The translations under genes were made by a program, and so were the position numbers. From Malus domestica (lineage: Eukaryota; Streptophyta; Magnoliopsida; Rosales; Rosaceae), in assembly GCF_042453785.1 (NCBI RefSeq), contig NC_091677.1:4187501-4251500 (forward strand): 64,000 bases of DNA, given 5' to 3'. Under the pieces are notes generated by a model. The model saw nothing but the letters and a program-made list of their open reading frames with translations. It was not told where the DNA came from and made no database searches. Every line of letters starts with the position of its first letter. The first letter of the stretch is position 1. Shown piece by piece: positions 46,089 to 57,823 of the stretch.

Positions 46089-46923
46089 GGATGGAATCTG
46101 GGCTCTCAGTGATGAGAATTTCCGCAGAAACAACGACGCAGAGGTTCGTTGATGGTGTGTGAGACTGAGTAGAACAATACAGGAGAAGGACCTGGAGAAA
46201 ACGTAGGAAATAGGACTAGCTCCCAAAACGGGTTCCGGTTCACTTCCGGTCCGGCCCGGTTTTCTTTTTCTTTCCTTTCCTAGCACATTTAGATACCGAT
46301 TCGGCCTTGATCCAAATCAAAATCCATTTACGGGAAGATCAAGGAATTTGGATTCTCTTCAGATGATTGAATCCAACTTTCCAACTCATATTCGATAAGA
46401 ATAGAATTGGATTACCAACTACTAATGAAGATTAACAGTAACTAGAATAGTCGTACATACTTTTTTTTTCTTAATTTATTATCAATAATTAAATGAGAGA
46501 GTTTCAAATTCGAAACGTATGACTAGAAACCTAATATCATATCCACTAAAATATTTGACCACATGCATAATGGTACATACTATGCCGTGGCAAGAAGGTA
46601 AGAGTCTTTCAAAGTGGCTTTCTCCTTGAATGAAAAATCTACTGACATTTAGTGAATGGATTCGTTTTGCAATTACCAAGGGAGTTGAAGTGCTTGATCT
46701 TCAATTTATCAAGAACATATGGGCGATATGTTTTCCCAACTAGTTACTTTCAGACTTGAGATCATCAACACTAAAGGTTTTTTTATTCTTTCTCAAAAAA
46801 AATGATAACTGGTGGCAAACTACGGTTATCCATCTCTTTCGGGGACCAAGAAAACTCACAGAGGCATTTCGGCCTCCCTAGCCAATGTTCTAAGGCCGCC
46901 TCCTGATTTCGACAGATTCAAAC

Positions 46924-48045
46924 TGTTAGATCCCACATTGCCAGGGGTGAGGATCATCTACACCGTATATATACATGCTCACCTCTTCCTAACACGAGAT
47001 CTTTTGGGAGCTCACTGGCTTCGGGTTCCGTAGGAACTCCGAAGTTAAATGAGAAAGAGGCCAAAACATTCCCATGATGGGTGACCCACTGAGAAGTTAT
47101 GCTTGCGTAAGTTCTTAGAAACAAAACTGTGAGGGCGTGGTCGGGGCCTAAAATGGACAATGTCGTGCTATGGTGGAGTCGAGTCAGGGATGTGGTGGAG
47201 CCCGAGTCGAGATGTGACAATTTGGTATCAGAGTCAATCATTGGCCTGAAGTGTGCCGACGAGAACGTTAGGCCCTTAAGGGGGTGGATTGTTAGATCTC
47301 ACATCGTACAGGGTGAGGATCATCTATGCCTTATATGTACATGCTCACCTCTTCCAAACACGAGACCTTTTGAGAGCTCACTGGCTTCTTGTTCTGTAGG
47401 AACTCCGAAGTTAAGCGAGAAAGGGGCCAAAGCATTCTCATGATGGGTGACCCACTGGGAAGTTCTGCTCGCGTGAGTTCCCAGAAACAAAAATGTGAGG
47501 GCATGGTCAAGCGGACTCCGAAGTTAAGCGAGAAAGAGGCCAAAGCATTCTCATGATGGGTGACCCACTGGGAAGTTCTGCTCGCGTGAGTTCCCATAAA
47601 CAAAAATGTGAGGGCATGGTCAAGCGGACAATATCGTGTTACGGTGGAGTTGAGCTAAGGATGTGGTGGAGCCCGGATCGAGATGTGACAATTTGGAGCC
47701 ATAGCCAATCTCTGGCCTAAAGTGTGCCGACGAGAACGTCTGGCCCCTAAGGGAGTGGATTGTTAGATCCCACATCGCTCAGGGGTGAAGATCTTATATG
47801 CCTTATATGTACATGCTCACCTCTTCCTAACACGAGATCTTTTGGGAGCTCACTGGCTTCGGGTTCCGTAGAAACTCTGAAGTTAAGCAAGAAAATGGCC
47901 AAAGCATTCTCATGATGGGTGACCCATTGGGAAGTTTTGCTCGCGTGAGTTCCCAGAAACAAAACTGTGAGTGCGTGGTTAAGCGAACAATATCATGCTA
48001 TAGTGGAGTCGAGCCCGAGATGTGGAGCCCAGGTTAAGATGTGAC
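46924..48045 (+). mobile_element. Cassandra TRIM, tandem three-LTR form
   Basis: A non-coding miniature LTR retroelement whose LTRs carry a 5S rRNA-derived segment, the defining trait of Cassandra. Structure: LTR 46924-47219, short interior with primer site TTGGTATCAGAGTC (47220-47289), LTR 47290-47690, second short interior (47691-47760), LTR 47761-48045. All LTRs begin TGTTAGATC and end GATGTGACA. The whole is flanked by one 5-bp target duplication, CAAAC (46919-46923 and 48046-48050). A single outer duplication with three LTRs and two interiors shows growth by unequal recombination, not two separate insertions. It sits inside an F-box/LRR relic. It makes no protein and would depend on other elements to move. 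Confidence 0.88.
47006..47115 (+). repeat. 5S rRNA-derived segment in Cassandra LTR 1
   Basis: Resembles the 3' two-thirds of plant 5S rRNA: GAACTCCGAAGTTAA (A-box region) and GATGGGTGACCCACTG (C-box region), spaced as in 5S. In 5S these form the internal promoter for RNA polymerase III. Similar segments lie in LTR 2 (two copies, 47400-47512 and 47513-47625) and LTR 3 (about 47846-47955). It is not a true 5S gene. Confidence 0.8.
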
Positions 48046-48139
48046 ACAAACAGCTAAAAATTGTGCTTCTGAAAAATGTTTTCGTCGACAAAACTCGAAT
48101 GGCACAAGTGTCGTATGTTTTTGTGTTCCTTGAAAGCCT

Positions 48140-48450
48140 AACCTTAGGTATCGTTTGGTAGGCAAACGGGATGGGACGGGACGGAACGAGACGGGACAGG
48201 ATGGGATGGAACGGAGAGGGAGCAAAGATGTCATCGGATGGAAACAATGAGGAAGAAGAAGGAGACGGAGATGTTATAATTTTGTGTTCCACGGATGTGG
48301 AACGAGTCGTTCCAGAGGGTGAGGCGGAACATAAATTCATCCAAAATTCGTCCCGTGAATCAGCGCGTTCCATCCGTTTTATGCACACCAAACGTGAGAC
48401 TGAACGTCTCGTCCCATTCCGTTCCGTCCCACGTACCTAACGGTACCTTA
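48140..48450. mobile_element. MITE with GGGACGG-rich inverted ends in the F-box relic
   Basis: The left end (GGTATCGTTTGGTAGGCAAA, then GGGATGGGACGGG) and the right end (complement of GGTACCGTTAGGTACGTGGG) are inverted copies. A direct repeat ACCTTAG lies on both sides. Typical of a widespread plant hAT-type MITE with T(A)CCGTTTGGTA ends. A frame at 48171-48440 inside it is a by-product of the repeat. Confidence 0.6.
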
Positions 48451-49191
48451 GCGATTTGCAGGATGCACTTGGGCTCATATCTGATTGTTGTAGGTCCATT
48501 GCTTCGACTAAATGGTTAAGATTCAAGGCTTCCAAGGGAATGCATACGAGATAGAGTTTGCCATTTGCATTATGAAACATTCAAGAATGCTCGAGATGAT
48601 GGTCATCAACCCCTTTAGTAAAATCTATTGGGGTGGAGGAGATTGGATGGACGACATGGTGGTCGAAGCAGTGCACCACCATAATCGTCGTTTGGATCCA
48701 TCTTGGGAAGAAAACTGCAGGGCATTCGTCGAGGAAAAGCTGAAGGATGGGAAGACTAATGCTCAAGTTATAATTCTCTAACGGTCGTAATTAGCGAGTG
48801 CATTATAGCACCATACTTAAAAGTTTTCATGTCTATGCTGTCCATTTTTTTTTCTTTTCCGGGAGGTGGCTGTGCAGTAAAAAAGAATCGCATTGAATCA
48901 ACAGAATTTCAAGGTAAATAATACCTCAACATCTGTAAAACGCTCTGGACCGTACCATGATACAAAACTTGTTTTTTTCATAGCCCAACTGCTTTCCGCC
49001 AATGAAAAATTAGATGGCAAGAATGCAGGAGGAACGTGATTTTGTATATATATATATACTGTTAAAGTTGCAAAACTGCAGGGTTTATCATGTCGATCAA
49101 TTTGTGTCGAGAAAATTACGGAGTCGAAGTTCATTCGAAAAGGAGTCATAGACCGCTGGTTTAATCTCCCTAAACAATTCCCGGTAAGACT

Positions 49192-51500
49192 TTACAGCAA
49201 TTCACGATGATCAGATGGACTTGTGAATGAGGGTCTTGCATTCGCAGGACCAAATAGTAGCTCTAAGCAGAAGGCAGGGCCGCATACCGATCCTCCTTTT
49301 TTCCCAACTTTATCCAAATCCCGTACAGTGAGCTGCAACCATTCAAAACACCAAAAGATTAACATGAATCAGATTTTTAACTGTGCATGCGGGAACTTGT
49401 TTGGAAGTGCTTTTAGAATGGCTATAATTATCCTTGACAATGTTTAGCGGAAAAAGTTAAAGTGTTTATGGGTTGTAAAAGCGCTTCGAAGCATTAATGC
49501 TCAAAAGCACAAAATTGACCCATAATCACTTTCAGCAAAAATTTAAAAAAATATTCAAATTACTTCCTGAAAATGCATTTGTAAGCACTTTTTCAAGAAG
49601 TAGGTGAGCAATGCTTCTCCCAGGAAGTACTACATGTGCTTCCGAAACCCGTGAGCACTCTTAAACTTTGTCTGCCATAAGTCACTAAATGCCCTTCTGG
49701 TTGTTTGGAAACGATTTTGACCTCTCTAGAAGTAATCCCAAACAAGGCCTAAATTTTCTCCGGGCTCATAAGTGCTTTGTAAAGAAGCTTTTTCAGTGAA
49801 CCGTTGATAAAGTGCTGAAAAGAGAAAGTAGGTTAAGACCTGTAGCAAGCTGTTCCTGATGAAAGCTGTGTTGAAGCAAGCATAGAAGAGGCGACTTCCA
49901 TACATTTTTTGATAGAATATGACTCGCACATCTCCAGTTATCTGCACAGGCATATCGAAGTAATATTCAAGACAGGCCTTCTGGTAAAGTACGGAGCTTT
50001 CTGTATCCATTTGGACTACAACATGAGGCTCATCCGATTCTGCTTTCTTGTCTTCCTCTTCGCCTTCAACGAATGAGACATAGTATCGTGGACTACTCGT
50101 CCTCTGACATCCTTTCTGGATTTGTTTGCAGGAACTCCTAGAAACTTCTAGTGATGGACGATAAAGCTGGCCGGAAATCTGTTAAGACAAAGTTCAAAAA
50201 ATTCTCATTAGTTAGCTTAAAAGCATATTGTAATTGATCAATGTTCTAGATTATCAGAATGTACAAAAAGGGCATACCTCTTGCAACTCTGAGACCACAA
50301 AAAAGATTTTTTCAATGTTAATCGTGTCATAAAATCGGATTCGTCTCAATTCTCTGCTACATTGCTGAGGCAAGTTCACATCGGGAGGCACATCTTCAAC
50401 TCCGCGAGGAAAAGAGAGACAGTTCGACCAGTATTCTACATAACGGCGTTGGCTTGGTATTGAGACCTGTTTAGATCAGATACACAACGTTCTTCTTAGT
50501 GTAGGCTTTTTTCATGCCCTCCTTAAAAGAGTTTTTAAATGACTTAGAATCGAAATTGAAAGCAATACATAATCTCAAATTTTTGTTCATACAGATTATG
50601 TTATATACTAACATTCTACTGGAAATTATTTGTATCATAACTAATGTGACTTACTCCTTCATTATTGACGGTCCGCCTTTGAGCATACAACTGAAGAGCT
50701 TCCTCTGCTGGCATCCCACAGTAGACTAGGTAAGCACATAGCATTAAGCCCGTGCGACCTTTGCCTGCCTGCATCAAAATAGCAGCAATCAAAGAACACA
50801 AACATTATAATACATCCCCACTGGTGTAAATTTAGCCTAATCAGTGTGTTATAAATATTTGGATTCAGATAATTACGCAAACAACAGTATTTGCTTAAGA
50901 AATTATATTTGTAGCAGCTAGCTTGCATTTATGCCTACCATGCAGTGTATAACGGCAATGTTTTCCGGATCCTGTGATAGCCATGAATCCACACTTTCAC
51001 AGAAGAGCTTGATCATTTCTAGATGTGGAACATGATTGTCATCAAAAGGAAACCTTTCCACACGACCATGAAAATGAGACGGGTCATAATTTTCTTCGAT
51101 GCAAAGGTTGTAGATCTGAAAAAGTACCACCTTATTAACGAAAATGCATATATAAAAAGAAAACCAAATTAGAGGAAAAAATTGAAAAGGAACTAATTGG
51201 ATTAAGGAGCTACGGTACCTTGTAATGATCTTGATGTCTCATATCAAGCACAGACTTGACCTGCCAAAGAGGATTACGATACATTGCCCGCATTCGTTCT
51301 GCAGGGAATGACATTGCCAAAATGCGATCCGTGATGTAAGTCATGTCGAGATCATAGCCAGCAACAAGCATTCGCCTCCGCTGCTTTGACACCAAGTTAC
51401 GGATGTAAAAGCTTTTACTCAGACAATTGATCAGTTTGTGTTGTAGGGTTAAGCTTTCAAACTTCCCTGCAGGCACTTGCCTTGAGAACTTCAACCCCAT
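49192..51500 (-). CDS. PTEN-like phosphatase (PTEN1 type)
   Basis: A dual-specificity phosphatase that removes the 3-phosphate of phosphoinositides. Arabidopsis PTEN1 is needed for pollen development. Six predicted exons: 51219-51500, 50939-51115, 50655-50768, 50278-50466, 49840-50178, 49192-49332; all phases fit, 413 residues against 412 in Arabidopsis PTEN1. The N-terminal MGLKFSR can carry a myristoylation-type glycine. The phosphatase domain covers YDLDMTYIT, AMSFPAERMRAMYRNP and the active site HCM-AGKGRTG, which an intron splits after HCM. The C2-like domain follows (PHVVVQMDTESS, DVRVIFYQKM), and the C-terminus ends ELLFGPANARPSF...REL. The long intron between exons 5 and 6 hosts a MITE (49390-49752). 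I see no damage. Confidence 0.92.
49390..49752. mobile_element. hAT-type MITE in the last intron of the PTEN gene
   Basis: The left end near 49393 (GGAACTTGTTTGGAAGTGCTTTT) and the right end (complement of GGCCTTGTTTGGGATTACTT) are imperfect inverted copies with the CTTGTTTGG core common to many hAT MITEs. Internal phrases such as AAGCACTTTT and AAAAGTGCTT recur in both orientations. The exact target duplication was not fixed. Confidence 0.55.
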
Positions 51501-54500
51501 CTTTTGGCTGATCTAATTGTGAATACTATGGTACCTAACCCAAGAAAACACCATTCATCAACAACCACTAAACAAAATTAATGATAAATATATGAAAAGG
51601 TATGCTTAAACACAAGTTATTCGTGTCATATTTATTCACCGCCTTTCTGGGGGACGACCTCATTATCTGCGATGTGATAAAAGAATGTCCTACATATATA
51701 GCATTTTTGGAGAAAGAAAATGTACCTGCAGAGCTGAACATGAAGTTAATTTGTGATGAATTGGGTGAAAGGAACTTGATGTGTTGAAGCAAATTCTAGG
51801 GCAAAAAAGACCCAAATTGAAAAGGTTTGGGGAAGAAACCCTAGAATGAGCTTTGGTAAATGAAAAAACAAATGTGGGCGGTTAGGGTGGCCGGGAGGTC
51901 ATGACGAGGATGACCTCCATTTTTCGTTGGTTGGGAAAGAGAAGAAAAGAGAAAGCTGATTGGGGTTGGGAAGCTAAGCCAAATTTGGAGGAGGGGACAA
52001 CAATCTCAGCCCCTAATTTGGACGAAAATTGTTGTGGCAAGAAATTAAAAAATGGGAGCAAAATTGGGCGAGAACTTAGGGTGTTTTTCTGCCTTGGGAC
52101 AGAAGGAAGCTTTTTTAATTCGGAATGGCTGAGCTGATCAACCCTAATATTATCAACCAAAAAAGCAATGTCCCTTGTACTCTTCATTAAGTCTCATTTT
52201 ACTCTCTACACTCTAATGTGTCTCACTTTACCCCTCATGCTCTTGTTTCGTGTCCTAGTTTGCCTCATCCCGTTAAAGTTGTTAACAAAACCGTTAAGTA
52301 GCTAACGTTACATGGGCATTATTATTGGAAATTTTCCTCTCAAGAAAAATTAAAAAGTAATTAAGCCACACTTCTCTAGCCTCTCCTCCCTCTGATCTCC
52401 ATCATCATCGTTTCATCTTCCTCTGCTTTTCTTTCCATCTAGTTTTATTGGATCACAATACCCACAATCAAAACAAATACTAGAGGCTAAACCAAATATG
52501 AAGATAAAGTATCCCCAAAAACCCTAAATCGACAAGGCTGGCATTTTTGAACTCTTCTCCTTTAGCATTTATTTAGTCTTTTGAACTCCAACTACCCACA
52601 GAACCATATCAATTATAAATCAGCTAATGCGAAACACAAAAAGAACTCCATACATGAGTCCCAATGCTTTTTTTTCAAACGCCAATTGGAATATATATAC
52701 ACACACAACGATTTCTATATTTAAAGATAGAGTTTTGGGTGTGAACATGAAATTGATATCCTTTTTCTTTCTTTTTACTTATTGATAAGAAGAACAGAAG
52801 ACGAAACGATGATGATTATGAAGGAGAAAGAGCAGAAAGAGGAAAGGGATCGGCAGAAGGGAGATGGGAACTTGTGATTTGTTGTTTTCCCCCTTTTTGT
52901 GTTAAATCTGAAAAGAAAAATTGTGTGAACACACGTTAATCCTAGCTAGATAACTATATTCGAACAAGTTGTCATATACAGTTCAATAGATCCAGTGCAA
53001 TCTTGCGTCTCAAGGGAAATAGAGAAATTTTTTAATGTGAAAGAAAATGAAAAGATTTTCAATTAGAAGAATCTAGCAACTATACAACGAAGAATCTTCA
53101 AATAAATGTACAAAGTATGATGTTATAGCTATTGTTATAGTTCTGAAATTTGCAAAGTCACAAGCTGCTCGTATATGGGCTTGTGAATCTGTGATTGGTA
53201 GCTAGTATGAATGAGGCTAAATTAGGTGGGAAATGCAAGTATATTTATTCATCAATATTTGTCGAAAAAGGCACATTAAGCACGTCATAAACTTTTATAT
53301 TACTATTGAAACCCTAGCTATTATCGGTCGGTAGCAAAACAAACGGGAAAGAAATATGTATACTTGCAAATGAAACTCTGCAAAGTTGCAAACAAATTCA
53401 GAATAACCTCTAAAGAAAGCTGTGGCAATTAATCATCCATCACTCACAAAAAATTAAATAAATAAAAATCATTAGAAATAAGCAATTTCACTATATAATA
53501 TATATATTTTTTTGTTGGATAATTTCACTATAAATCAAAAAGAAAATTGAGAGTAAAATGTTATATTGACCGAAACAATAAAACTTTGCAGTTGTTTTGT
53601 GGAGACGCAAGATGGAAGTTGCATGTACCGTTTTTATTCTCAACCTTCAAAACAGCTAGCTAAACAGCATATGATGTGAAATGTAAGGAGTGCTGTACTC
53701 GCCTGACGACATTTGAACGTCGTTCTCGTATAGTAAACGACATGCAAGATGCAATGATTTACGTCGTCGTAGGAATATCAGTGCCACTTATAATGTCTGA
53801 ACGGAGAAGGAAAAAGACGACGGAAAATTTAATGGCGGTGTCGCTTTAGTTGTAATCCACGGTGTCCTTTAGTTGTAATCCACAGTATCCAGTATTGTAT
53901 AAATATGGATGGTTCCTTCCTATCTGTGAATTCACAGCTCAATGGTACTGTGCTTCACGTTACTCAGTTAAATTTTCTGTGTTAGGTGAAATTTTTTCCT
54001 GTGCCAAACGTAAGAGATGGCGCGTAAGAATGTGAAGAATTAGAGTGGTTTAACACATAGAACATGAGATATATCGTTGGTATTTTTTTATTCATAACTC
54101 AACGTACAGATATGATTGTCCACACCAATAACCTTAACGGAGAATTGATACTTAGATGAGATCAATGTATGGTTTAGACAATGCCCTTTTAAGTATAAAG
54201 CTAACATTACAATAGATTAGAATATCGTCTTTAATACAGTGGGTTAGGCCAGTTCGCCATAATAATATGTCTACCCACTTGTACTTAAGTTCGAAAATTC
54301 TCTTATAAATTAAAATAGTTTGAAATATAGTATTCTCATGAAAATAATAATATTGATAATGATACCATCATAGAACAATATTTCTACATACACTAATGCT
54401 ACATTGAATTCAGACCTTTATTTTAATTGATGTGTTAATTAGGTAAAATGGATTAGAACATGATCTGAAAATGTGGCCTAAATAGTTTTATTTTCTACAT

Positions 54501-54535
54501 GAAGAAGATTTTATTAAGCACTAATTGAGTGCTAT
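51501..54535. other. Intergenic between PTEN and CNGC2
   Basis: The first few hundred bases presumably hold the PTEN promoter and leader. At about 52140-52340 a stretch rich in TCTCATTTTACCCTC-type and CTCATCCCGTTAAAG phrases resembles one end of a Mutator-like element, without a visible partner. At 53700-53780 the phrase ACGTCGT occurs several times in both orientations. No gene supported. Confidence 0.4.
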
Positions 54536-57500
54536 TTATTCAAGGTGATCGTGTGGCCTAAGTGACATGAACATTGCAGCATACTGCAACAGCTTCCGCT
54601 CAGAGCCTCCATTTGGAATCACAGGAATCACCGGACCTCGATTAGTCCTCAACCTGTAGCGACGCCAAGTAAATTGTATGTTCACAGCTGCCCATGTTCT
54701 CCAATTCGAAGAGTAGTATCTCGCAGTTCGCTTAAGCCTCTCGTTGGCAAATTTGTAACGGAAGTGATCCGTGATGTATCTCAGATCGACTGCATTGAGG
54801 CCAAATGCTTCTGTTGATTCAATGCAGGTGAATGTCGCAGATGAGGCTGGAAGGCGGTCTATGAATGGCCGGCGAAGGCACCAGGAGAGCAGCTCATCGC
54901 CAAAAAACCCTCCCGGTTCAAGCACATTCGTTCCCACCATGCCTTTGCTTAGGCCTTGGGTACGCTTAATGCGTCCACGCACAATAAATAGCATCCTCGG
55001 CACAGGATCTCCTTCTCTGATTATCTGTTTAAATTAATTGGGATGTAAATCACGTGATCATAGAGTAATTAAATCACTTTGCAGATGATCAATTTGTTAC
55101 CTTTTCATCTTTGGAGAAGACCAGAGGCCTAACCCTATCACAAATGTTGTCAAGAATAAGATCATCCAAGTTGTCGAACAGGGGAACCTTTTTGATGAGT
55201 TCTAAGCATAAATGGCGCTTAATCTCCCTCCGGAGCCCTTCCGGCAAGTCTTTGATCAAATCCATCTCATCTTCTCCCCCCATTGTCACCCATCTATGCC
55301 TTTCGTAATGGCGTACTCTTCGTCTCAATCCAGAAGGCAACTGCCTCCGCTTCATCCACCATTCCATGTCTCTGCATCTCAGCTGCATCTTCCTTTTCTT
55401 TGCCATAACGGCGTGGAGAAATACCTGCATCAAGCATTGTTCAGTACGCATAGTGAGATCAGTTGTTTCTTTTCTTTTTTTTTTATTCGAGCATATATTC
55501 TAATCATATTTAAACTACAAGACACACTGCTCTAGCTAATTTAGCTACTGAAGTCTACTCGTAGTCAGCAGGTCACTTGACCAAAAAAAGGTAAAAAATA
55601 AGAACCCAAAAGCAAATATACATTATTATGTATGCGAAAAGTCACCTGAATGTTCCCGATCAACAAAGTGAATAGCAGCAAGCCACTAAGCACAATGCAT
55701 ATGCTGAAAATCACTTCTAACCAGTGACTTGTAGGTTCAAGATCATTCCCAAATGTACTGCAATTGATCATATAATTAATCATAAAAATTGTCTAATATT
55801 CGCATTATTACTAGTTAATCGTGAAGTTTACTTGTTTAACAAGGTACCTAAGAGTCATTAAACCCCAAAAGATGGGATAAAGGATCTTAATAGCAAGGGA
55901 GTTGCTAGAAATGACAGGAAGAGCCAACTGATAGATTCCATAGTTAAATGTGCCATTGACATCCAGGCAGAGTGGCGGCTTTCTCATCACGCTTGCTGTT
56001 GTGTTGCCTCCACAAGTGCTTCCACTCGTGGAGGCTGGTAACAAAAACTGGTAGCAAACTTCGTCCGAGCAAGACAAAGAGAGGTTGCAGTTGACATTTT
56101 GGTCACAATGTTGCCTTAGGCACGAAGCTACACGCTGAATCGCGAGCACATACCAGCATCCCCCAGCAACCTAAAATCACGGAACAAAAATTAATTAAGC
56201 ATAAAGAACTACAATTAATAGAGATTTTGAATAGTAATCACGTAATTTGACGATTCTACGTACGTGAGAGGCAATGAAGTAGGCGATGAGGTTGAGGCCA
56301 AAGCCCCACCAAATGGTGCCAAAGATGTAGCCTGTGACCTTTTGCATTCTTCTCATCAAGGAGATGCTGTGGTAGACTTTTGGGAGGAATTGGAACAAAA
56401 AAATTAAGAGAAGAATGGTCATGATCACCTTAATCTTCTCTTCTTTTATCAATTTTGGAAGAACCAGCCAAAATACTGCCTGCAAAAACAAAGATGCAGA
56501 AAGTGTTTATCAGCCAGAAATCTGCAATTTCTCTGCAAATTGGTGACAAAAATGCATTTTCTGACAAACAGAATTTATTGTAGGCTAATTAAATTGGGTA
56601 GGCTATCAGCATACCTATTTTTACTTCTCATACATCTTTCTTATTTTTTTGTTGGATCGAATGAATTGAAGACGATCAATGACAAAAAAATTAATAAGAG
56701 TATGTGGAAAGTAAAAATAAATGTGTGAGTAATACTTTTTATTAAATCATGTCATCGTAATGTGTACCTTATATCGTATAGTTTATTGTGATCATTACAT
56801 TAAAAAAAAATTCGAAAGCTAGTGCTACTTTCTAAAAATCTGGATAATTATATTATACGAACGTGAGGCGAGAAAAATTTTAGTTGGACTGACAGCAGCT
56901 CTCATATGAGATGACATCACGTGATCGGGTATTCTTACCCAAGTTTTTTCATGTGGAGACCCGTAGAGATACGAACTTATGGGCAGTTTCGTAATTAAAC
57001 AAAATATATGCTTGAAGAGGATGAAAGGCCAGCCAGTCGACTCACCTGGGGAACGGGGAGGATGACGAAGGCGTCGAACCAGAAACCTTTGAGAGATCGA
57101 AGGTAGTGGGAGGAGATCGCACGTGCGTCCCACACGAGCTTCCCGCAGCCGACCACCAGAGACTCCCTCGACACGTACGCCAGCCGGAACTGTAGCCACA
57201 GGTGGCACAGGTGCACGGCGTCCACGCATGTGCGGAGCACGGTGACAATTGCTGCTAGCCCGCCGTCCATGTATAGGCAGGGCGTCCCGCTTCTTCCAAT
57301 GGAGAGGGCGTAGAAGAAGAGCGGGTCGACGGCCAGCGCCATCCCACGCGCGAGGAGGAACGCGCGGTTCCAGCGCTGGACGCGCTTGCTGCGGGGGTCA
57401 AGTACGGGGCCGAAGGGGCTGGCTGGGCGGTGGCGGGAGAGACCCTTTTTGAGATCGGAGCGGGATTGGATGGGGATCAGGGAAGAGCCGGCGGAGGCCT

Positions 57501-57823
57501 CCCATTGGGGCTGGTGGGCGGCGTCGCAGCTAGTGGAGTGAAAGGCTGGGACCCCCACCTGAGTGCAGGCGTAGCATTCGACGGAGTTGGAGATGATTGG
57601 GGTGTTGATGATGTCTTCGATGTTGTTGGAGTTGTGGGTGTTGTCGGTGTCGTCGCTCTGGGAGTTCTGGCGCCGGAGAACTCGGGTCCACCTGTTGCAT
57701 GTCAGCATACCCATGCAAAAGTAAGCAATTATACATAATTTAATTATTTAAAGAAGAAGTACGTAATTAATTAATATTAGGAATTAGTAGTAACCTTGGG
57801 AGGAAGAACTGGGAGGAGGACAT
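54536..57823 (-). CDS. CNGC2: Cyclic nucleotide-gated channel 2 (DND1 type)
   Basis: A plasma-membrane cation (calcium) channel. Arabidopsis CNGC2/DND1 loss gives 'defense, no death' plants with high salicylic acid. Seven predicted exons: 57795-57823, 57046-57691, 56264-56479, 55848-56170, 55646-55757, 55101-55424, 54536-55024; phases fit, 712 residues against 726 in Arabidopsis. The tiny first exon (MSSSQFFLPR) is chosen over the later ATG at 57714 because it splices in frame onto WTRVLRRQ, as in the Arabidopsis protein. Seen: the N-terminal cysteine motif ECYACTQVGVPAFHSTSC, S1-S6, a pore with TFGNDLEP (Arabidopsis CNGC2 has TFAND), the cyclic-nucleotide-binding domain with LEPGGFFGDELLSWCLRR, an IQ-type calmodulin site NIQFTWRRYR, and the conserved end RPHDHLE. 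No damage seen. Confidence 0.95.

Larger units (their letters stand above)
46645..48783 (+). pseudogene. F-box/LRR (FBD-type) gene relic interrupted by two transposons
   Basis: Three host pieces remain around insertions. At 46645-46740 a frame reads FSEWIRFAITKGVEVLDL, like the first LRR of F-box/FBD/LRR proteins. At about 46895-46923 the sequence reads PPDFDRFK, and after the Cassandra array at about 48046-48140 it continues QLKIVLLKNVFVDKT, fitting one LRR. At 48512-48783 the frame reads GNAYEIEFAICIMKHSRMLEMMVINP and ends NAQVIIL, like the C-terminal FBD domain. The F-box itself is not seen, and stops and frame changes occur in the first piece. Such genes form large, fast-decaying families in plants. 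An alternative is that 48512-48783 is the last exon of a still-expressed but disrupted gene. Confidence 0.6.

Noticed and set aside
47006-47955. 5S rRNA genes in tandem
   Set aside because: Only the part with the A-box and C-box regions matches 5S, the 5' third differs, and each segment sits inside an LTR with primer site and target duplication. This is Cassandra, not a 5S array.
46924-48045. CRISPR-like or satellite repeat array
   Set aside because: The repeat units are LTRs of about 290-400 bp with TG...CA ends and a PBS, in a plant genome. There are no short repeats with unique spacers.
48171-48440. Acidic/basic protein encoded within the MITE
   Set aside because: The frame simply reads through GGGACGG-type inverted ends.
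57249-57738. Plus-strand reading frames opposite CNGC2 exon 2
   Set aside because: Antisense shadows of a GC-rich coding exon; the minus strand has clear CNGC2 homology.
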